Shown here piece after piece: positions 16,461 through 25,698 of a stretch of DNA of 64,000 nt (its first letter is position 1; each line of letters opens with the position of its first letter). A program made the translations under genes and the position numbers. The notes beneath the pieces were generated by a model. It saw only the letters and a program-made list of their open reading frames with translations, searched no databases and was not told the origin of the DNA. The stretch lies in the IMG/VR virus record IMGVR_UViG_3300043409_001491, positions 41,902 through 105,901 of that record; one strand, 5' to 3'. The stretch is from a virus.

Positions 16461-16488
16461 AGTACTACTTCCGATTTTCTGAAGTACT
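16461..16488 (+). other. Hairpin in the nrdJ leader
   Basis: AGTACT...TTC (from 16461) can pair with GAAGTACT (16481-16488) around a small bulge and a ~9-nt loop. It lies in the predicted 5' leader, upstream of the GAAAGG ribosome-binding site. It is too small for a cobalamin riboswitch. Confidence 0.35.
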
Positions 16489-16514
16489 CACTTAATTTTA
16501 TGAAAGGTAAATAA

Positions 16515-18545
16515 ATGTCAGATGTTTTTTCGTTTCGCTTGCTAGAAGATTTTGTAAATAAATATAACAATGTTCCAGCACCCTTTGGTTTCTCAGATGC
16601 TGGATCTAACTCTTTGGGAGAGGTTACATTTATACGCACATACTCACGCATGAAGGAAGACGGTACAAAAGAACGTTGGCACGAAGTTTGTCGTCGTGTA
16701 ATTGAGGGTATGTATTCAGTACAAAAAAACCATGCTAAAGATAATCGTCTACCATGGAATGATAACAAGGCTCAGAAATCTGCACAAGAGGCATTCCAAA
16801 GAATGTTTGAATTAAAGTGGACACCACCAGGCCGTGGTCTATGGGCATTTGGAACTCCTATGACTATGGAGAAACGTAATTCTGCTTCCCTTCAAAATTG
16901 TGCAATGGTTTCAACTCGTGACATTGATCGCAATGATCCAGGTGCTTTATTTGCTTGGGTAATGGATGCATTAATGCTGGGTATTGGGGTTGGATTTGAT
17001 ACCCTTGGAAAAGACAAGCAGATGTCAATTTATGCACCTACAGAGCCAGCAATAGTTTATGAGATACCAGATACTCGTGAGGGTTGGGTTGAATCTGTTA
17101 GACTTTTAATAAATTCATACCTTCGTCAAAACCAGCCTATTCAAGAGTTTAACTATGACCTTATCCGTCCTCTAGGAGCACCCATTAAAGGCTTTGGAGG
17201 GGTTGCCAGCGGTCCAGCACCATTAATTGAACTACATATACGTATTAGAAATGTAATTGGCTCTAGAGCAGGGCAAGAATTTGATTCTCGTGCAATAGTA
17301 GACATTGTTAATCTTATTGGTACCTGTGTTGTTTCTGGAAATGTTCGTCGTTCTGCTACCCTTGCACTTGGGGCACCAGAAGATGAAGGTTTTATTAATT
17401 TAAAAAATCCAGAAGTATTCCCAGAACGTAACTCCTATGATCCAGAAAAACCAGGATGGGCTTGGATGTCTAATAATTCTATTTCAGCAACAGTTGGAAC
17501 AAAATATGAAGACTATGTAGATTTAATTGCAGACAATGGAGAGCCAGGATTTATTTGGTTAGATGTTGCAAGAGAATACGGAAGATTAAAAGATGCACCA
17601 GATTATAAAGATTCAAGAATTATGGGATTTAATCCATGCGCTGAGCAACCCTTAGAGTCTTATGAATTATGCACACTAGTAGAAGTTCATTTAAACCGTC
17701 ACGAATCTAAAGAAGATTTTTTGCGTACACTTAAGTTTGCATATCTTTACGGAAAAACCGTTACTCTTATGCCTACACACTGGCCACAAACAAATGGCAT
17801 TATGCAACGTAATCGTCGCATTGGCACATCTCTTACTGGTATTGCATCTTTTGCAGATACTAGCGGTCTTCCAGCATTGCGTGAGTGGATGGATGAGGGA
17901 TATACTAAAATTCGTCACTATGATCATAAATATTCAGAGTGGCTTTGTGTTCGTGAATCAGTTCGTGTAACTACCGTCAAACCTTCAGGATCTGTTTCTC
18001 TTCTATCAGGTGCAACTCCTGGAGTTCACTGGGGACCTGGTGGAGAATTTTATCTTCGTGCTATTCGTTTCGGTAATACCGATCCAATGATGTATTTATT
18101 TAAAGCAGCGGGATATAAAATTGAAGACGATGTTGTATCAGCAAATACCTCAGTGGTTTATTTCCCAGTTGCATCAGGACACAAACGTTCTGAAAAGCAG
18201 GTTAGTTTATTTGAAAAAATTGGTTTGGCAGCAACAGCCCAAAAGTATTGGTCTGATAATGGCGTTTCCGTTACTCTTTCATTTGATAAAGAAGAAGAGA
18301 CAAAGTTTATTGCTCCAGCCCTAAACATGTATGAGGGTCAACTAAAGGCAGTCTCATTTCTCCCAATGGGTAACAAGACTTATCTTCAACAGCCATATAC
18401 AGAGATTACAAGAGAAGAGTACAACTCTTACGTTGGGACAATTGGCAAGATTGACTGGTCTGCAATTTATGATGGCAAAGATAATTTAGATGCAGAATCT
18501 GAGAAGTACTGCTCAACAGATGCTTGTGAGATTAAATTATATTAG
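16515..18545 (+). CDS. nrdJ: Class II (B12-dependent) ribonucleoside-triphosphate reductase
   Basis: A 676-residue monomeric RTPR-type enzyme that reduces ribonucleotides to deoxyribonucleotides using adenosylcobalamin. The active site reads FNPCAEQ with Cys375 (thiyl radical) and Glu377, then ELCTLVE with Cys386. The spacing of 11 between the two cysteines equals Cys408/Cys419 of the Lactobacillus enzyme. Cys129 in LQNCAMVS is the partner redox cysteine. The C-terminal CSTDACEIKLY has the CX4C pair that shuttles electrons from thioredoxin. It is somewhat shorter than the 739-residue prototype. It needs no oxygen or second subunit but depends on host cobalamin. The SD GAAAGG is 8 nt upstream. 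It supplies dNTPs for phage replication. Confidence 0.95.
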   Translation: MSDVFSFRLLEDFVNKYNNVPAPFGFSDAGSNSLGEVTFIRTYSRMKEDGTKERWHEVCRRVIEGMYSVQKNHAKDNRLPWNDNKAQKSAQEAFQRMFELKWTPPGRGLWAFGTPMTMEKRNSASLQNCAMVSTRDIDRNDPGALFAWVMDALMLGIGVGFDTLGKDKQMSIYAPTEPAIVYEIPDTREGWVESVRLLINSYLRQNQPIQEFNYDLIRPLGAPIKGFGGVASGPAPLIELHIRIRNVIGSRAGQEFDSRAIVDIVNLIGTCVVSGNVRRSATLALGAPEDEGFINLKNPEVFPERNSYDPEKPGWAWMSNNSISATVGTKYEDYVDLIADNGEPGFIWLDVAREYGRLKDAPDYKDSRIMGFNPCAEQPLESYELCTLVEVHLNRHESKEDFLRTLKFAYLYGKTVTLMPTHWPQTNGIMQRNRRIGTSLTGIASFADTSGLPALREWMDEGYTKIRHYDHKYSEWLCVRESVRVTTVKPSGSVSLLSGATPGVHWGPGGEFYLRAIRFGNTDPMMYLFKAAGYKIEDDVVSANTSVVYFPVASGHKRSEKQVSLFEKIGLAATAQKYWSDNGVSVTLSFDKEEETKFIAPALNMYEGQLKAVSFLPMGNKTYLQQPYTEITREEYNSYVGTIGKIDWSAIYDGKDNLDAESEKYCSTDACEIKLY

Positions 18546-18554
18546 GCCGTATCC

Positions 18555-18563
18555 TGCTATAAT
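18555..18563 (+). promoter_or_regulatory. Extended -10 promoter before the LamG-like protein gene
   Basis: TGCTATAAT is followed by a TAGGAG ribosome-binding site and the ATG at 18581. Confidence 0.7.
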
Positions 18564-18580
18564 AAGGGGATAGGAGAACC

Positions 18581-21500
18581 ATGTCTAACCCATCCAATTT
18601 GTATGCAGAGAAGATCTTTAGTGAACACCCTCTGGTTCTTTGGGCACTAGACGATAAACTTGATTATATAAGTTTAATCTCAGAGGCACAAAGAAATATT
18701 CTTGGTCTTTGGTCTGCAACAAATTGCACCGCTTACTCTGGCACCTCTTTTGCAGGGGAGCCATTTCCAGCCAGTTATAATACAAAGATTAGATGTACCG
18801 TACCAGTAGGACTAACAAATGAGGCAACATTAATAAGTCCTGACATTATAAATTTTCAAGATCTAGATTCAAGCCTTAAAACATTTTCTATAGGTACTCA
18901 TTTTTATTCAAATAGTCCATACCTTGAATCAGTCTCTATTGGATACGAATACACAGATACAACAACTTCTCAAATAATTCAAAATTTAAAAACATTTCAA
19001 ACATCTATATTCCAGCAATGGGGTTTTGTGTCAGAAACATTTCAAATTCCAGATGAAAGTACAGGTTTAAGAATAATCATAAAACTTGTAACAACTGATG
19101 GAGGGGCTGTTGCAGCAGACTACGAATTTTATTTAAATGGAATAACCCTTGGTCAGTGGTCTGAAGAGTTTAATGTTTCATCTTTAGGTGTTGACTCACA
19201 GCCTTTCCCAGATGATATCACTTTAGAAACAACAAGCAGAGTTGTTCCTGCATCAGCCTATGGAATTTCATCAGACACTGGCTACTACCTTGTAAACAAT
19301 AAATCCTTGGTTGCAAAAAATACTGGCATCCCACTAGTCTTTGGTGCATCTGGAATTACAAAACTTACACCAAATAATGGTAGTCCGTCAGTTATTTTTC
19401 CTGGAAAAGGATTCTTGCATGAAGTTGGAAGATACAATAACTACACTGTTGAGTTTTGGACAAGAATAAGTTCAGAGTCCACTACGGCTAAAAAAATATT
19501 TGGTCCAATTGGAAGTAGCGATGGCTTGTATGTAGAAGATGGATTCTTGACACTTTTAATTGGTGAAAGTTTTAATTCTCATTTTGTTTCTGAGTGGTTT
19601 AGGCCAATGTTGATACACATTGCAGTAGTAAATAACAGTGCAGTTGTTATGATAAATGGAGAGCAGGTTATTTCTTTAGATTTTAGCACTGCTTCTATGA
19701 GCCTTCCAGATGGAGTTGATGAAGATTGGGTTGGGTTCTATTCTTATGAAGATGTTACACCAATTGAGATTGATTGTTTTGCCATTTACTCTTATCGCGT
19801 TCCAGATGTTGTTGCAAAAAGAAGATGGGTATATGGTCAGGGAGTCGGATCATCAGAATCAATTGACTCTGCATATTCAGGAACCTCTGCTGCAATTGAC
19901 TATACATTTGCAGACTATACAGCCAACTATACTTATCCAAGTTTTGCACAATGGCAACAGGGAAGTTTTGATAATTTAGCAACTACAGAAAAATACTTAA
20001 AAACCCCAGACTACTCCTTGCCAACAATTTTTACTGGAACAAAAACATTACAAGACATGTACGACGAATCAGAAACACTGTTTGATAACCTTACTAGTGG
20101 AAACATAGGAACTGATTATAGGTTTATATCTTTAAATCCTAATTCGACTTGGGATAATGAAGGAGCCTATATATATTTTACAAACTTTAATGTTTTAAAT
20201 GATCAAGTCGCATCTCTCTATGGAGTTTTTGAAATAGGAAATGAAGGAAGCGGAACAGATCAAGAAGAAAAAATATTATTTAAGGTTTACAGTCAAAGTA
20301 CTGGAAACTATTTTATAGTTAAAGTTGATGGACTTGAGATTGTATACTCTTTAAATTATGGAGGAACCGAAGAAGAAATTTATCGTGTAGAGAATATTTC
20401 TTTAAATGAACCATTTCCAGCAGGGTTTAATATTGAAACACTTGTAGGAGCGTTTGGAGGAAATCTTTCAACATTCTTTGGTAATCAAAACTCTTTAAGC
20501 CTTTATGTTGGAGGCGACAATAATGGAGATAAGACATTTAATGGATACATATATTCAGTTGGATTTTCAACAAAGTCAAATTTAAATTTAATATCAGGTG
20601 TCTTTAATTCTTCTGGCGTTATAGTTAATGAAAATGATACAACATTAAGTGATATAGTAACAGCAGGGCTTTATAATCAAGATGGGGACCTAGTTGATGC
20701 TGAATTTTATAACACTGAATTTTGGGCTTACCTCTACGATGGCGGAACAGTAAAATCAAATTCTACAATTCTACTGGAGCATATGGCAAGTTATACACTC
20801 CTGCCAACATTTTCATATAACAAACTATTCTTAGATATTGGTATTGCTGGTCATTGGGAAGATTATCTGCCGTTGTCTTATTTTGGACAATATGTTGAAA
20901 ATGAGGCTGGAAATTCTTTTTATGATTTAGATTTTTTACAGTTTAACTTGGGATATCCATCACCAGATACATTGCTAGAATCAACGGCACAAGGAACAAT
21001 AACTTATGAAGACTTAATGAATAGTTATAAAACACCAGTCAGTAAAACGTATGCTCAACTGCAAAATATAATCCTTACTGGATGGAATAACTATGTAGAT
21101 ATGCTAGAAAATTCTTTAAAATATTATGAATACAATACCGAAAATGAATCTATTAGAAGTTATGTAACTTTCCAGTATGTGGATGAAGGTGCAAATGCTT
21201 TGTCAAGTTATTTCACAGAGACTGTTTCTCCACAAGAAAGTTCTGTTATTGATGTGTCCGATTACCCCTCTTGGCAAAGTACAAAGTTTGAAATTATTGA
21301 TAATACATTAGTTTATCCAAGAAAAGATATAGATTTCAATAAACTGGCAGTTGTTTATAGCATTGATTTTAATGTTAGTGGAATAATTAAAAAACCAGTC
21401 ATTCTAAAAAAGTTAGAGATTGCCTCTCAATCACTTAATGATAACTCCTTTAATCCAATTGGAACAAGATTCGGTTCTGACCTTTTCCCATACAAGAGGT

Positions 21501-22315
21501 CTGGACTTTACTATGATTATAAATCAAAGAATCCATTTAGCATTTATAAAGGAAGCACACCTTACTTATATACAAACCGTACATCTGGAATCCAGGTTCG
21601 TGGAGATTTTGATTTAAACGAAGATCGTGGTATCTCTATGCCAGTAAATCAGTCTGTTGCAGATAACTATAGAGTAAGCGCCTTTCAATCATGGGTCAAG
21701 TATGAGCAAAGGGTTTTTCCACTAACCCCAATAGCATTATTTGAGGTTGAAAATAAAAATAATACAATTGTATTTTATGTTGTTGCAAATGACAAATTTG
21801 GTAAAAGAGGGGTTGTTTATGCAAAAAACAAAAATGATAACTCTGATTTCAATGAAATTGCATATTTTATAAATGGAAAGGCTGTTCGTGAACCAGTATT
21901 AACAGTTAAAGAGTGGTCTGTCTTGGGAATTAATTTTACAACAGATTTAAACTTTGACTTGTTCTTAGGCTCTATAAATTTAAAGGGGCCAGCAATCTTT
22001 AATAATATCTCATATTATCAAGCAAATAATCTTCAACAGTTACAATCAAAGATTAATAGACCATGGAACAAGGTTAAGCAAGATGGTGCTATAGATTATG
22101 ATTGGTCATACTGGCTAAATAACTATACTTGGGATGGAGTCTTGTCGGTATCTTCTTCTCCTCTATATGGCGTAAACTCCCAAGATGTTTATAATAATTA
22201 CATGGGAACTAATAAGATTATCATTGATGACGAAGAAGGTATGGTATTTGATGCCGATAAGATGAGAGTATATAATGACACTACTTGGTCAGTATCAGTG
22301 GGGGCTCCAGTATGA
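18581..22315 (+). CDS. Large LamG-like (concanavalin-fold) virion/minor tail protein
   Basis: A 1244-residue protein beginning MSNPSNLYAEKIFSEHPLVLWALDD, the opening of phage proteins in which a laminin-G/concanavalin-like sandwich follows. A LamG-type pattern is visible at about residues 285-400 (YTVEFWTRISSE ... DGLYVEDGFLTLLIG ... MLIHIAVVNNSAVVMINGEQ ... AIYSYRV). Weaker repeats of the same fold lie at about 600-700 (LYVGGDNNGDKTFNGYIYSV) and 1050-1170 (FQSWVKYEQRVFPLTPIALF). Such folds bind carbohydrate or pack as structural domains. It has no signal peptide. It lies immediately upstream of the portal block and is probably a tail or head appendage; the location inside the virion is unknown. 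Confidence 0.7.
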   Translation: MSNPSNLYAEKIFSEHPLVLWALDDKLDYISLISEAQRNILGLWSATNCTAYSGTSFAGEPFPASYNTKIRCTVPVGLTNEATLISPDIINFQDLDSSLKTFSIGTHFYSNSPYLESVSIGYEYTDTTTSQIIQNLKTFQTSIFQQWGFVSETFQIPDESTGLRIIIKLVTTDGGAVAADYEFYLNGITLGQWSEEFNVSSLGVDSQPFPDDITLETTSRVVPASAYGISSDTGYYLVNNKSLVAKNTGIPLVFGASGITKLTPNNGSPSVIFPGKGFLHEVGRYNNYTVEFWTRISSESTTAKKIFGPIGSSDGLYVEDGFLTLLIGESFNSHFVSEWFRPMLIHIAVVNNSAVVMINGEQVISLDFSTASMSLPDGVDEDWVGFYSYEDVTPIEIDCFAIYSYRVPDVVAKRRWVYGQGVGSSESIDSAYSGTSAAIDYTFADYTANYTYPSFAQWQQGSFDNLATTEKYLKTPDYSLPTIFTGTKTLQDMYDESETLFDNLTSGNIGTDYRFISLNPNSTWDNEGAYIYFTNFNVLNDQVASLYGVFEIGNEGSGTDQEEKILFKVYSQSTGNYFIVKVDGLEIVYSLNYGGTEEEIYRVENISLNEPFPAGFNIETLVGAFGGNLSTFFGNQNSLSLYVGGDNNGDKTFNGYIYSVGFSTKSNLNLISGVFNSSGVIVNENDTTLSDIVTAGLYNQDGDLVDAEFYNTEFWAYLYDGGTVKSNSTILLEHMASYTLLPTFSYNKLFLDIGIAGHWEDYLPLSYFGQYVENEAGNSFYDLDFLQFNLGYPSPDTLLESTAQGTITYEDLMNSYKTPVSKTYAQLQNIILTGWNNYVDMLENSLKYYEYNTENESIRSYVTFQYVDEGANALSSYFTETVSPQESSVIDVSDYPSWQSTKFEIIDNTLVYPRKDIDFNKLAVVYSIDFNVSGIIKKPVILKKLEIASQSLNDNSFNPIGTRFGSDLFPYKRSGLYYDYKSKNPFSIYKGSTPYLYTNRTSGIQVRGDFDLNEDRGISMPVNQSVADNYRVSAFQSWVKYEQRVFPLTPIALFEVENKNNTIVFYVVANDKFGKRGVVYAKNKNDNSDFNEIAYFINGKAVREPVLTVKEWSVLGINFTTDLNFDLFLGSINLKGPAIFNNISYYQANNLQQLQSKINRPWNKVKQDGAIDYDWSYWLNNYTWDGVLSVSSSPLYGVNSQDVYNNYMGTNKIIIDDEEGMVFDADKMRVYNDTTWSVSVGAPV

Positions 22316-22317
22316 TC

Positions 22318-22326
22318 TGGTATACT
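22318..22326 (+). promoter_or_regulatory. Extended -10 promoter giving a leaderless mRNA at 22334
   Basis: TGGTATACT is followed by 7 nt and the ATG at 22334. The earlier in-frame ATG at 22328 would lie before +1. Confidence 0.7.
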
Positions 22327-22333
22327 TATGGTT

Positions 22334-22732
22334 ATGGATTCTCTATTTAGCCCAAAAACTGGCAAACCAATTGTTGAAAATGTACGACGTAAGGTCATTG
22401 ATAAGCATTATGACTGGGGTCTGTACGTATACAAGAAGTCAAACGGAAAGTGGTTTACTGATGGAACTGGTTCTGTATTAAACATTCCCGCTCAAAAAGG
22501 TGACATCTCAAAGATTGCAGAACTTAAAAGGGCTGCAGTATTTAATGGTGACGATGGAGAAGGCACAGCACATTTTGTTGCTGGATTAACAAGGATATCT
22601 GAAGAAGAATACTCAGAACAAAAAGACAGAATGATCCAAGGATTAATTCCAAACGTGAATGATCTAGGAGCAATTGCAGATGCACAGAAAACATTAAAAA
22701 CATATGGAAAGGATGCGTACGAAAGTGACTGA
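22334..22732 (+). CDS. Portal-adjacent protein of unknown function
   Basis: A 132-residue protein (MDSLFSPKTGKPI...). It is basic at the N-terminus (ENVRRKVIDKHYDWGLYVYKK) and acidic in the middle; the C-terminal half is helical. I see no known domain. I place the start at 22334 rather than 22328 because a TGGTATACT box ends 7 nt upstream, which makes 22334 the first base of the mRNA. The end overlaps the portal gene, so the two are cotranscribed and probably coordinated in head assembly. It may be a head-tail or portal-associated protein. Confidence 0.65.
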   Translation: MDSLFSPKTGKPIVENVRRKVIDKHYDWGLYVYKKSNGKWFTDGTGSVLNIPAQKGDISKIAELKRAAVFNGDDGEGTAHFVAGLTRISEEEYSEQKDRMIQGLIPNVNDLGAIADAQKTLKTYGKDAYESD

Positions 22733-24332
22733 TGATGATAACTTCCAGTATGTTAGGGCAAGTCTAAACACTCAAGAACAAGAGGATAGCCAGTTTAAGG
22801 GCAGCGACCCATTTAATAAAAACTGGGAAGAGTTAAAAGAATACTCTGGCCTAGATCAAAACTTTCGCCGTCGCATAGTAAGACAGATTAGCAAAGCGGT
22901 ATCTCCAACAGCAGCATATCTAGACTCTGCAAATGCAGTGCCTGCTGGAGTAGACGATGCTGGATCAAAGGCTCTTAATCCTGGAACTGTATACAGAAAT
23001 GGATACGGTCTATTTGATGTAATTACACCACCATACAACATGTATGAACTAGCAAATTTTTATGACACATGTTTTTCAAACCACGCTGCAATTGATGCAA
23101 AGGTAGAAAACATTGTAGGTCTTGGTTATAGGTTTGATGTTACAGATAGAACTTCACTAAGACTAGAAACTTCAGAAGATGAGGGCGCAACTGGTAGAGC
23201 AAGAAGTAGAATTGAAAGAGCAAAGATTGAACTTCGTGATTGGCTAGAAAACCTAAACGATGATGATAGTTTTACAAAAATCATGGAAAAGGTTTATACC
23301 GATGTTGAGGCAACAGGTAACGGGTTTATTGAAGTAGGTAGAACACTTAAGGGCGACATAGGTTACATTGGTCATATACCAGCAACAACTGTTCGTGTTC
23401 GTAGACTTAACGATGGCTACCTTCAAATTATTGGTCAGGCCGTTGTTTACTTTAGAAATTTTGGTGCAACCAATCCAAACCCAGTAACAGCAGATGGCCG
23501 TGCAAATGAGATTATTCACCTCAAGTCATACTCTCCATTAAATACTTATTATGGAATTCCAGATATTGTTTCTGCAATGCCGTCATTGATTGGTGATCAA
23601 CTAGCATCAAGATATAACATTGATTATTTTGAAAACAAGGCTGTACCACGATATATCATTACCTTAAAAGGTGCAAAACTTTCTGGAGACGCAGAAGATA
23701 AAATGTTTAGATTTTTACAGACTGGGCTTAAGTCACAGTCTCACAGAACCCTTTATATTCCACTTCCTGGAGATACAGACCAGAACAAGGTTGAGTTTAA
23801 GATGGAGCCAATTGAAAACGGTATCCAAGAAGGATCTTTCAAGGAGTATCGTAAACAAAATCGTGACGACATTCTGATTGCTCATCAGGTTCCTATATCT
23901 AAACTTGGTGGTTCAGATTCTGGTTTGGCAGCAGCACTCTCTCAAGATCGTACATTTAAGGAGCAGGTTGCTAGACCAGCACAACATCATTTAGAGAAGG
24001 TCGTTAATAAGATTATTAAAGAAAAAACAGATGTCCTTGAACTTAAGTTTAATGAACTAACTCTTACAGATGAAATTGCTCAATCACAGATTCTTGAAAG
24101 ACTTGTTAAGACTCAGATTATGATGCCAAACGAGGCTCGTCAGGCTCTTGATTTGCCACAACGTAAAGATGGAGATGAACCATTTGTAATGACTCCAAGA
24201 GAAGCAACTGATGCTAGAGCAAACGCTTCTGGCAACAGAGAAAGAGATACAGAAAGAACAAACAACAATTCTGACTCCCCAAGTACAGTTGCTGGACGCA
24301 ATCCTGCGGGTGAGGGTAGATCGTCTCAGTAA
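22713..24332 (+). CDS. Portal protein (HK97/PBSX type)
   Basis: A 539-residue protein. Portal hallmarks are the early PPYNMYELANFYDTCFSNHAAIDAKVENIVGLGY, then EVYTDVEATGNGFIEVGRT, HLKSYSPLNTYYGIPDIVSAMPS, and DILIAHQVPISKLGG. These are arranged as in the Phage_portal (PF04860) family, whose dodecamer forms the DNA channel and head vertex. Start choice is uncertain: ATG 22704, ATG 22713 and GTG 22725 are all in frame, and a GGAAAGG run lies just before 22713. The C-terminal ~60 residues are Asn/Ser/Arg-rich and probably disordered. It is followed by the protease-scaffold and capsid genes. Confidence 0.92.
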   Translation: MRTKVTDDDNFQYVRASLNTQEQEDSQFKGSDPFNKNWEELKEYSGLDQNFRRRIVRQISKAVSPTAAYLDSANAVPAGVDDAGSKALNPGTVYRNGYGLFDVITPPYNMYELANFYDTCFSNHAAIDAKVENIVGLGYRFDVTDRTSLRLETSEDEGATGRARSRIERAKIELRDWLENLNDDDSFTKIMEKVYTDVEATGNGFIEVGRTLKGDIGYIGHIPATTVRVRRLNDGYLQIIGQAVVYFRNFGATNPNPVTADGRANEIIHLKSYSPLNTYYGIPDIVSAMPSLIGDQLASRYNIDYFENKAVPRYIITLKGAKLSGDAEDKMFRFLQTGLKSQSHRTLYIPLPGDTDQNKVEFKMEPIENGIQEGSFKEYRKQNRDDILIAHQVPISKLGGSDSGLAAALSQDRTFKEQVARPAQHHLEKVVNKIIKEKTDVLELKFNELTLTDEIAQSQILERLVKTQIMMPNEARQALDLPQRKDGDEPFVMTPREATDARANASGNRERDTERTNNNSDSPSTVAGRNPAGEGRSSQ

Positions 24333-24363
24333 TTGAGAAATCTAATAAAACATTTGGTATAAT
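24333..24363 (+). promoter_or_regulatory. Promoter for the protease/scaffold/capsid unit
   Basis: TTGAGA (24333-24338), a 19-bp spacer and TGGTATAAT ending at 24363. The ATG at 24374 follows after 10 nt, and the ATG at 24362 overlaps the -10 box itself, so it cannot be used from this promoter. Confidence 0.72.
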
Positions 24364-24373
24364 GGACTCTGAT

Positions 24374-25672
24374 ATGATAATAAATAAGGCAAACTGGACA
24401 ACAGACAAGGATAGCCTACGTCTGTCAATGCCTATTGGCAAGGTAGACGTAGAACGCCGTATGGTTTCTGGTTTTGCATCTTTGGATAATATTGACAAGC
24501 AAGATGACATTGTTACAGCAGAAGCAAGTGTTCAGGCATTTAAAAATTTCAAGGGTAACCTAAGAGAAATGCATCAGCCATCAGCAGTAGGAAAGATGAT
24601 CTCATTTAAAGAAGATCGCTATTTTGACCCAAATTCAAAAAAGTTTTATAACGGAGTTTATGTCTCTGCTTATGTTTCAAAGGGTGCACAAAATGCCTGG
24701 GAGAAAGTCCTAGATGGCACATACACTGGTTTTTCTATTGGTGGCAATATCAAGGTTTGGGATGATGCATATAATGCAGACTTAGACAAGTCAATTCGCA
24801 TTATTAAAGATTATGACCTTTATGAATTGTCATTAGTTGATAGCCCAGCAAATCAATTTGCAAGCATCATATCTGTTGAAAAAGTAAATGGTCAGAGTGT
24901 TGTAACTGGAACATCCGCAGACACTGTTATTGAAAATGTTTTTTACGATTCCGAAAACGGTATTGTATTAGTTTCTGACTCAGAAACAGAAGCAAGCCCA
25001 GTCAGTGGTAAGAACATGGAAAACATTGGTTTCGTAGAAAAGAATGATGAAGAAAAAGCAAACATGATAAAGTTCTTAGTTGATAGTGCTAAAGGCATTA
25101 GTACAATTAAGATTACCAAGGAGGTAAATAAAATGACAGAAGCAACAGAAGCAGCAGTAGATGCTGTAGTTGAAAATGTTGAAATTACTCCAGAGGCACA
25201 GCCAGCAGAAGTAGAAACTCCTGCAGTCGTTGAAGCAGCAGCAACAGATACTGTTGTTGAAAAGTCAGACGATGGTGGTGCAGTTCCTTCTGCTCCAGTA
25301 GTAGAAGAAGAGAGCGTTGCTCCAGCAGTTGAAGCCGAACTTGCTGTAGCAAAGTCAGATGAATCAGTTGCAGATGCAGTTGCTGAAATCAAGAACTCTC
25401 TTACTAATGCCTTTGGCGATCTCGCTACAACCATTAAGTCTCTTAATGAGCAGGTTGCAGCACTTAGCAAGTCCGTTGAAACTGTGTCTACAGAAGTAAC
25501 ACAGGTCAAGGGTCAGTTCAATGAGTTTGGAAAGAGAGTAGATGCCGTAGAGCAAGATACCGCTTTCCGCAAGTCTGGCGATCTAGGCGAGATCGTGCAG
25601 TTTGAGCCTGTAAAGGTTCAGAAATCCCTATGGGGCGGACGTTTCCTCAAAAATTCCGACCTATTTAATTAA
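24374..25672 (+). CDS. Prohead protease fused to a scaffold domain
   Basis: A 432-residue protein. Residues ~15-170 form a prohead protease of the HK97/XkdF group: GFASLDNIDKQDDIV, His67 in LREMHQPS, TGFSIGGNIKVWDD, and Ser153 in YELSLVDSPAN. It would mature the capsid by cleaving the scaffold and the capsid N-terminus. From ~residue 250 the sequence turns into an acidic Ala/Glu/Val-rich region and a coiled coil (AEIKNSLTNAFGDLATTIKS ... KRVDAVEQD), as in scaffolds. An internal start at 25133 can make the scaffold alone. The start at 24374 is chosen because the -10 box ends 10 nt upstream and overlaps the alternative ATG at 24362. Confidence 0.85.
   Translation: MIINKANWTTDKDSLRLSMPIGKVDVERRMVSGFASLDNIDKQDDIVTAEASVQAFKNFKGNLREMHQPSAVGKMISFKEDRYFDPNSKKFYNGVYVSAYVSKGAQNAWEKVLDGTYTGFSIGGNIKVWDDAYNADLDKSIRIIKDYDLYELSLVDSPANQFASIISVEKVNGQSVVTGTSADTVIENVFYDSENGIVLVSDSETEASPVSGKNMENIGFVEKNDEEKANMIKFLVDSAKGISTIKITKEVNKMTEATEAAVDAVVENVEITPEAQPAEVETPAVVEAAATDTVVEKSDDGGAVPSAPVVEEESVAPAVEAELAVAKSDESVADAVAEIKNSLTNAFGDLATTIKSLNEQVAALSKSVETVSTEVTQVKGQFNEFGKRVDAVEQDTAFRKSGDLGEIVQFEPVKVQKSLWGGRFLKNSDLFN
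25118..25125 (+). promoter_or_regulatory. Internal ribosome-binding site for the nested scaffold
   Basis: AAGGAGGT is a near-perfect Shine-Dalgarno sequence inside the protease-scaffold gene, 7 nt before an in-frame ATG at 25133. Such a match inside a coding region is unlikely to be chance. Confidence 0.8.
25133..25672 (+). CDS. Nested in-frame scaffold protein (internal start of the protease gene)
   Basis: A predicted 179-residue product of the same frame as the protease, starting MTEATEAAVDAVVENVEITPE. The acidic, Ala/Val/Pro/Glu-rich first half and the coiled-coil second half are scaffold-like; the C-terminus KSLWGGRFLKNSDLF is basic/hydrophobic and could contact the capsid. The AAGGAGGT at 25118-25125 gives a strong independent start. 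The layout matches phage lambda C/Nu3, in which a protease gene contains an internally initiated scaffold that is made in excess. The capsid gene begins 27 bp downstream. The existence of the separate product is inferred from the ribosome-binding site and frame. Confidence 0.75.
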   Translation: MTEATEAAVDAVVENVEITPEAQPAEVETPAVVEAAATDTVVEKSDDGGAVPSAPVVEEESVAPAVEAELAVAKSDESVADAVAEIKNSLTNAFGDLATTIKSLNEQVAALSKSVETVSTEVTQVKGQFNEFGKRVDAVEQDTAFRKSGDLGEIVQFEPVKVQKSLWGGRFLKNSDLFN

Positions 25673-25698
25673 CAATATATTCACTAGGAGGTGAAATA

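Noticed and set aside
16363-16514. Cobalamin riboswitch before nrdJ
   Set aside because: The gap is about 150 bp and shows no B12-box-like conserved element; only a small hairpin is present.
24305-24345. TCTCA/TGAGA hairpin after the portal gene as a terminator
   Set aside because: The stem is only 5 bp, and no T-tract follows; it overlaps the next promoter's -35.
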